Positions 59,985-64,000 of a DNA stretch of 64,000 bases are shown piece by piece. Origin of the DNA: Kamptonema formosum PCC 6407 (lineage in GTDB: Bacteria; Cyanobacteriota; Cyanobacteriia; Cyanobacteriales; Microcoleaceae). Within the stretch, counting starts at the first letter, position 1; each line of letters starts with the position of its first letter. The notes beneath the pieces are model-generated. The model made no database searches. It saw only the letters and a program-made list of their open reading frames with translations, and was not told the DNA's origin. A program made the position numbers and the translations under genes. Location: contig NZ_KB235904.1 of assembly GCF_000332155.1 (NCBI RefSeq), positions 1,630,859 to 1,694,858 of the forward strand, written 5' to 3'.

Positions 59985-60797
59985 TCAGATAAAAACCCGA
60001 TGTTGCAAAGATGGCATTTGGCGGCGAACTTGTTCCAGGCGATCGGGATTAATTTCTGCGATCGCCACTCCCGGCCCATCCCCCGCATCCGCTAAAATTG
60101 TTCCCCAAGGATCGATAATCATCGCATGACCGTGCGTTTGTCGTCTCCCATAATGGCGACCGGTTTGTGCAGGTGCGATCGCATAACAAGTATTCTCGAT
60201 CGCTCTGGCTTGCAACAACACTTTCCAATGGTCTTTTCCAGTATAAGCAGTGAACGCCGCCGGCACGAACAAAACCTCGGCTCCCTTATAAGACAAATGG
60301 CGATATAGTTCTGGAAAACGCACATCGTAGCATACCGACAGTCCCAGCACCCCAAAATCTTTTGAAGGATAGACAGGAGGCAAGTTTTCCCCTGCTTTGA
60401 CTGTGCTCGATTCTTGATAAGTATTACCGTCTGGTACGTTGACATCAAACAGATGTACTTTTTTATATCTTACCAGTTCAATTCCATTCGAGTCTACTAG
60501 CAAACAGGTATTGTAAACTTTCCCACTATCTGCCGGCACGGGAAACCCCCCTCCCAATATTGTCACTTGAAACCGCTGGGCCATCGTTTTCAGGAATTTT
60601 TCACTTTCGATCGCGATCTCGCTAGCAAGTGCCATTTTTTCAGCTTCTTCCCCCATAAATGGGAAGTTTTCTGGCAAACCCACTAACTCAGCACCTTGGC
60701 GCACAGCCAGATCGATTAATTCTTCTGCCTGAAGCAAATTTTTTTGCAAATCAGGCAAGCTTGTCATTTGAATTGCAGCAGCGAGATATGATTTCAT
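59985..60797 (-). CDS. Nitrilase-superfamily amidase (Nit1/deaminated glutathione amidase type)
   Basis: 270 residues, cytoplasmic. The Glu-Lys-Cys triad is clear: Glu43 (GLPENFPFMG), Lys113 (YKKVHLFDV), Cys156 (SVCYDVRFPELYRHL). KKVHLFDVNVPDG is typical of Nit1-branch enzymes that repair deaminated glutathione, or of omega-amidase. HYGRRQTHGHAMIIDPWG follows. Product ammonia and acid. The start is a few bases from a heptamer repeat array, leaving no room for a Shine-Dalgarno. Neighbours give no operon clue. Confidence 0.92.
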   Translation of the reverse strand: MKSYLAAAIQMTSLPDLQKNLLQAEELIDLAVRQGAELVGLPENFPFMGEEAEKMALASEIAIESEKFLKTMAQRFQVTILGGGFPVPADSGKVYNTCLLVDSNGIELVRYKKVHLFDVNVPDGNTYQESSTVKAGENLPPVYPSKDFGVLGLSVCYDVRFPELYRHLSYKGAEVLFVPAAFTAYTGKDHWKVLLQARAIENTCYAIAPAQTGRHYGRRQTHGHAMIIDPWGTILADAGDGPGVAIAEINPDRLEQVRRQMPSLQHRVFI

Positions 60798-60800
60798 CGA

Positions 60801-60838
60801 AGGAAGAAGGAAGAAGGAAGAAGGAAGAAGGAAAAATT
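60801..60838. repeat. GAAGGAA heptamer STRR next to an amidase start
   Basis: Five GAAGGAA units begin within 5 bp of the amidase start codon at 60797. On the coding strand the array is pyrimidine-rich. Confidence 0.92.
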
Positions 60839-61082
60839 TAGTTATCTAGAATGGCAGAAGGCAGAAGAATTAAAAAGAAGGGAGAAACAACGTAAAGTCT
60901 TTGATACTTCAAAGATTTTCCCTATTAACCATTTGTATAAATAGCTTTAAACATAAAGCGCAGGTCAATCGATGTTTAGATTCGATCGCTTTAAACTTGA
61001 GATTAGGAATCTGCGATTAAATCCCAAATCTAAAATCAGCAATCTAAAATCGCTTGACCTGCAACCTAACACGACTCAAGCT

Positions 61083-61217
61083 TTAGTGCAATTGCAGAGG
61101 GTGAAACAGCAAGTCAGGGAAAAAACGGTTAAATTCAATCAAAGCCGCAGCCTGAATTGACAGCCAAAGCGCTGTAACTACTGGTGCTGTAGAAAGAAAT
61201 TTCACAAAGTATTGCAT
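61083..61217 (-). CDS. psaJ: Photosystem I reaction centre subunit IX
   Basis: 44 residues. [20 protein letters not shown] is the start, a single membrane helix follows, and [13 protein letters not shown] is near the end, the diagnostic PsaJ pattern. PsaJ sits in the thylakoid membrane next to PsaF. It lies 90 bp downstream of psaF on the same strand, the usual psaFJ order. The intergenic gap contains a GTTAACA repeat array. The start ATG at 61217 and the TAA are clear. Confidence 0.96.
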   Translation of the reverse strand: MQYFVKFLSTAPVVTALWLSIQAAALIEFNRFFPDLLFHPLQLH

Positions 61218-61257
61218 CAACAATTCTCCACAATAATCAACAGAACATCGAATTGTT

Positions 61258-61304
61258 AACAGTTAACAGTTAACCGTTAACAGTTAACAGTTAACAACCA
61301 TTAA
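61258..61304. repeat. GTTAACA heptamer STRR between psaF and psaJ
   Basis: About six GTTAACA/GTTAACC units, ending a few bases from the psaF stop codon. Same heptamer type as at 7039 and 44066. Confidence 0.92.
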
Positions 61305-61307
61305 CTA

Positions 61308-61796
61308 TTAGCGAGGTGAAACAGTGATTTCGTCATCTTTGGCGAACATTTCACCAGTGGTGATTTCTTTGAGTGCTGCCAAAGGCCACAAGAAGCCGGT
61401 TAGCATCAAGGAAATTGCCAAAGGCACATTGAGAATAATCTCTTGTTCCTCTGGAGAACTGGTTTTTTTCGCGGCTTGCAAATAGGAACGGCCAACCCAG
61501 CCAATCCAACCAGTAATGTACAAAAACAGGACGCTGGGAATCAAAAAGTCGCCCGCGTGTTCCAAGCTACCATCTACAATTAAGTGTGGGTAGCCTTCAG
61601 GCCCGCACAATGCTTCAGAATAACGCTCAAATCTGGCTTTTCCTGAAGCTGGATCGCCATTCGTAGAAACAGCATTTTTCGCTAGTTCTTTGAAAGCAGG
61701 CGAGTCCTTGCAGGGTACTAAATCGTATGCCGAGGCTACAGGTACAAAACTGATCCAAAGACTCAGGACTAAGATCGCAGCAAACAATCTTCGCAT
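61308..61796 (-). CDS. psaF: Photosystem I reaction centre subunit III (plastocyanin docking)
   Basis: 162 residues from ATG 61796, with AAAGGA 9 nt upstream; a longer frame to 61844 lacks family support. A signal peptide ([23 protein letters not shown]) leads to the lumenal domain beginning [12 protein letters not shown] with two conserved cysteines. A membrane helix near 95-115 follows ([17 protein letters not shown]), then a second hydrophobic part before KEITTGEM. The protein helps dock plastocyanin or cytochrome c6 on the lumen side. psaJ follows downstream. Confidence 0.97.
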   Translation of the reverse strand: MRRLFAAILVLSLWISFVPVASAYDLVPCKDSPAFKELAKNAVSTNGDPASGKARFERYSEALCGPEGYPHLIVDGSLEHAGDFLIPSVLFLYITGWIGWVGRSYLQAAKKTSSPEEQEIILNVPLAISLMLTGFLWPLAALKEITTGEMFAKDDEITVSPR

Positions 61797-62078
61797 GGAA
61801 TTGTTTCCTTTTGTTACAAAACAATAAGTTTTTTGTACAAGCATCTCAAGGTTGCTTGTCTGGAAGACATCTTACTATTTTTTGAGCTTGCCAGATAGAC
61901 ATTCCCCGATCTAAAGATAAGGAGATTTTTAAGGACAACCTTTTTGGGATCGATCCACAAAAAACTTGATTCTTAAAGGCTGAGTCAGACAGCCACCACC
62001 AATTAGCTCAGCATATATCTGAGTTTATGGCTGCTCTTTTTGTATGCGACACTAACTTTATCACGTAAAATTGAATAT

Positions 62079-63155
62079 ATGGCAACCGTTTTAGCAATTG
62101 AAACAAGTTGTGACGAAACAGCGGCAGCGATTGTTAAGAATCGTCAAGTTTGCAGCAGTGCGGTAGCGTCACAAATTAAAATCCATCAACAATATGGGGG
62201 TGTCGTCCCAGAGGTAGCTTCGCGCAGTCATGTCGAGATGGTAAATGGGGCGATCGCGCAATCTCTGAGTGAAGCCAACCTCACTTGGTCAGAAATTGAC
62301 GGGATTGCAGCCACTTGTGCCCCCGGTTTAGTAGGTGCTTTGCTAGTCGGGTTAACAGCAGCAAAAACCCTCGCAATTGTTCATCAGAAGCCTTTTTTAG
62401 GTATTCATCACCTAGAAGGTCACATCTATGCCTCCTACCTCAGCGAACCCGATTTGCACCCACCGTTTTTATGCTTGCTAGTTTCCGGGGGTCATACCAG
62501 TTTGATTCATGTCAAAAATTGCGGAAACTACGAAATTTTAGGTCAAACTCGCGACGACGCAGCGGGTGAAGCTTTTGATAAAGTAGCTCGTTTATTAAAG
62601 TTAGGCTATCCGGGCGGCCCCATCATTGATAAACTAGCTCAAATTGGCAATCCGAAAGCTTTTTCCCTACCGGAGGGTAAAATTTCTTTGCCTACAGGAG
62701 GATATCATCCCTATGACAGCAGTTTCAGTGGATTAAAAACGGCTGTGTTGCATTTAGTCCAGAAGCTACAAAAAGAGAATGACGATTTACCAGTAAAGGA
62801 TATTGCAGCGAGTTTTCAGGAAACAGTAGCCAAGAGTTTAACAAAAAGAGCGATCGCCTGCGCTTTAGATTGTGGCTTAAATACTATTGCCATCGGCGGC
62901 GGAGTTGCAGCTAACAGCGGACTAAGACAACACTTACAAAAAGCGGCCAATGCACACAATTTGCGCGTACTATTTCCCCCCTTGAAATATTGCACAGATA
63001 ATGCTGCGATGATTGCTTGTGCCGCCGCCGAACATTTAGAATTAGGGCATACTTCGCCCTTAACTTTAGGCGCTCATTCCCGAATGCCAATTACCGATGT
63101 AATGGATTTATATCCCACATTCCGCAGATATTTAAGTTGCGTTAATAGAGGATAG
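62079..63155 (+). CDS. tsaD: tRNA N6-adenosine threonylcarbamoyltransferase
   Basis: 358 residues from ATG 62079 ([19 protein letters not shown]); 13 upstream codons have no family support. It transfers threonylcarbamoyl to A37 of ANN-reading tRNAs with TsaB/E. Motifs: [14 protein letters not shown] near 45; metal ligands in [11 protein letters not shown] near 110; [39 protein letters not shown]; and [14 protein letters not shown]. Full length. A strong hairpin follows. No operon partner is apparent; the 281 bp upstream hold the psaF leader and a GCTGAGTC...AGCTCAGC weak hairpin. Confidence 0.97.
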   Translation: MATVLAIETSCDETAAAIVKNRQVCSSAVASQIKIHQQYGGVVPEVASRSHVEMVNGAIAQSLSEANLTWSEIDGIAATCAPGLVGALLVGLTAAKTLAIVHQKPFLGIHHLEGHIYASYLSEPDLHPPFLCLLVSGGHTSLIHVKNCGNYEILGQTRDDAAGEAFDKVARLLKLGYPGGPIIDKLAQIGNPKAFSLPEGKISLPTGGYHPYDSSFSGLKTAVLHLVQKLQKENDDLPVKDIAASFQETVAKSLTKRAIACALDCGLNTIAIGGGVAANSGLRQHLQKAANAHNLRVLFPPLKYCTDNAAMIACAAAEHLELGHTSPLTLGAHSRMPITDVMDLYPTFRRYLSCVNRG

Positions 63156-63171
63156 ATTCGGAATAAATAAC

Positions 63172-63210
63172 GCCTAAAGTGATTGCTATGCAATCATTTT
63201 AGGCTTTTTT
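63172..63210. terminator. Terminator after tsaD
   Basis: GCCTAAAGTGATTG and CAATCATTTTAGGC form a 14-bp stem (one G-T pair) around CTATG, followed by TTTTTT. It lies 17 bp after the tsaD stop. It also borders the transposase remnant, so it may double as part of that element's left end. Confidence 0.85.
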
Positions 63211-63251
63211 AGGATATAATAATTTCCACCACTAACCCAACTCTAAAAACT

Positions 63252-63847
63252 ATGAAAAAGCCCTCAGAAGCGATAAATATTGTAAATTTAGACCATTTGG
63301 GAATAGTAGCAGGAATAATAGATGAGATGGAATTGGTAGAAGAAGTCAACAAAAAAGTGGGATTAAGAACCAAAGAAACCCTCAGCCCAGGACAAGTAAT
63401 GAAAGCGATGATTTTGAACGGATTGGGGTTTTTGAGCGCCCCAATATACCTATTCGATACATTTTTTGTAGGAAAAGCAACAGAACATCTAATTGGAGAA
63501 GGAGTAACGCCTGAACAATTAAACGATGACAGGATAGGCAGAGCATTAGACAAATATTATCAAGCTGGGATGATAAAAGTGTATTTGTAGAGAGACTGAA
63601 AGAATTTCAAAATCCAGTGGACATTTGACGGTATTTGTGTAGCAGAACGGGCCTTATACACAGCTCCTAATTTGTCAGCGATGGCAGGAATGAAATGGAT
63701 AACCAGAGTACCATTAAGTATCAAAGAAGCTCAAAATAAAATCTGGGATATAGAAGATAATGCCTGGGAGCCAAATCAAATAAAGGGGTATAAAATAGCA
63801 GCGATATCAAGTGATTATGCTAACATCAAGCAAAGATGGCTAGTGAT
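63252..63847 (+). pseudogene. Decayed IS1634-family transposase
   Basis: The first 112 residues (MKKPSEAINIVNLDHLGIVA, LSPGQVMKAMILNGLGF) match the DUF4277 N-terminal part of IS1634/IS1549-type transposases, up to a TAG at 63588. After a frame change, NFKIQWTFDGICVAERALYT and KIAAISSDYANIKQRWLVI appear, which belong further along the same protein. The middle, including catalytic residues, is missing and the frame is shifted. The sequence then runs directly into the IS110 fragment. Confidence 0.85.
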
Positions 63848-64000
63848 AGACCCTCCCAAACGGGGTAACAGAAAGCCCAGAGGTCACGAACCCAATTTTG
63901 ACTTGCGCCATCAGTTGTATCGGATTAGTGGAGTAGATTTTACTCAAATCCCTGGTTTTGATGTCCTCACAGTACAAGCTCTGCTCTCGGAAGTCGGATT
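63848..64000 (+). mobile_element. Fragment of IS110 transposase, identical to the copy at 29042-29194
   Basis: The 153 bases to the window end are identical to the middle of the intact IS110 transposase gene (DPPKRGNRKPRG onward). The join is in frame with the IS1634 remnant (RWLVI then DPPKRGN). It continues beyond the window. Confidence 0.93.

Noticed and set aside
60972..61160. 62-codon plus-strand frame
   Set aside because: It overlaps psaJ on the other strand, contains AATCTAAAATC-type simple sequence and resembles no protein.

Overview
The window looks like a piece of the chromosome of a filamentous, oxygenic cyanobacterium (Oscillatoriales type). It carries photosystem I genes psaF and psaJ. 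The HIP1 octamer GCGATCGC is very frequent, and heptameric short tandem repeats (STRRs) lie between many genes. It is also rich in large sensor kinases, CHAT/caspase proteins and WD40/TPR proteins. No rRNA, tRNA or CRISPR array was seen.

Layout. 1-600: the end of a Uma2-like gene and a DUF6888/DUF6887 pair whose first gene seems to start at ATT. 0.68-6.1 kb: a tight four-gene operon led by a TPR-CHAT protease and ending in a membrane protein. 6.1-18.5 kb: an acetamidase/formamidase, a giant hybrid kinase with a degenerate ethylene-receptor-like sensor, and a BMP-type ABC transporter interleaved with two isochorismatase-like cysteine hydrolases. That cluster is followed by a stand-alone allophanate-hydrolase C-terminal domain. 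The transporter has a textbook NtcA promoter, so this looks like nitrogen scavenging, perhaps of biuret or triuret.

18.5-27.7 kb: housekeeping and signalling genes (DUF6464, fmt, OmpA-like, response regulators, a six-domain DNA-binding/GGDEF regulator, Nfu, DUF3386). 27.8-29.7 kb: an intact IS110 element with unusual long inverted repeats. 30-34.5 kb: dnaK, a DUF2726 protein, DUF4112, and an antitoxin next to a MazF gene killed by a nonsense codon. 34.8-39.7 kb: an amino-acid-transporter/histidine-kinase fusion, its response regulator and a REC-kinase. 39.8-45.3 kb: a DNA-binding-like protein and sbcC/sbcD.

45.4-57.4 kb: a FecR protein, then a reverse-strand run of DUF433, AAA ATPase, TOPRIM-like protein and caspase-nSTAND-WD40 that reads as one operon. 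It resembles an anti-phage or programmed-death module. Upstream are a decayed gene and a second caspase protein fused to a hydrolase fold without its nucleophile. 57.6-63.2 kb: a Cache-type kinase, a nitrilase-family amidase, psaF-psaJ and tsaD. 63.2-64 kb: a decayed IS1634-type transposase joined in frame to a piece of the same IS110.

The strongest candidates for something undescribed are the AAA-TOPRIM-caspase/WD40 operon and the TPR-CHAT operon. A further theme is that heptamer STRRs and MITE-like repeats enter coding sequence: they form interdomain linkers, touch start codons and supply stop codons.
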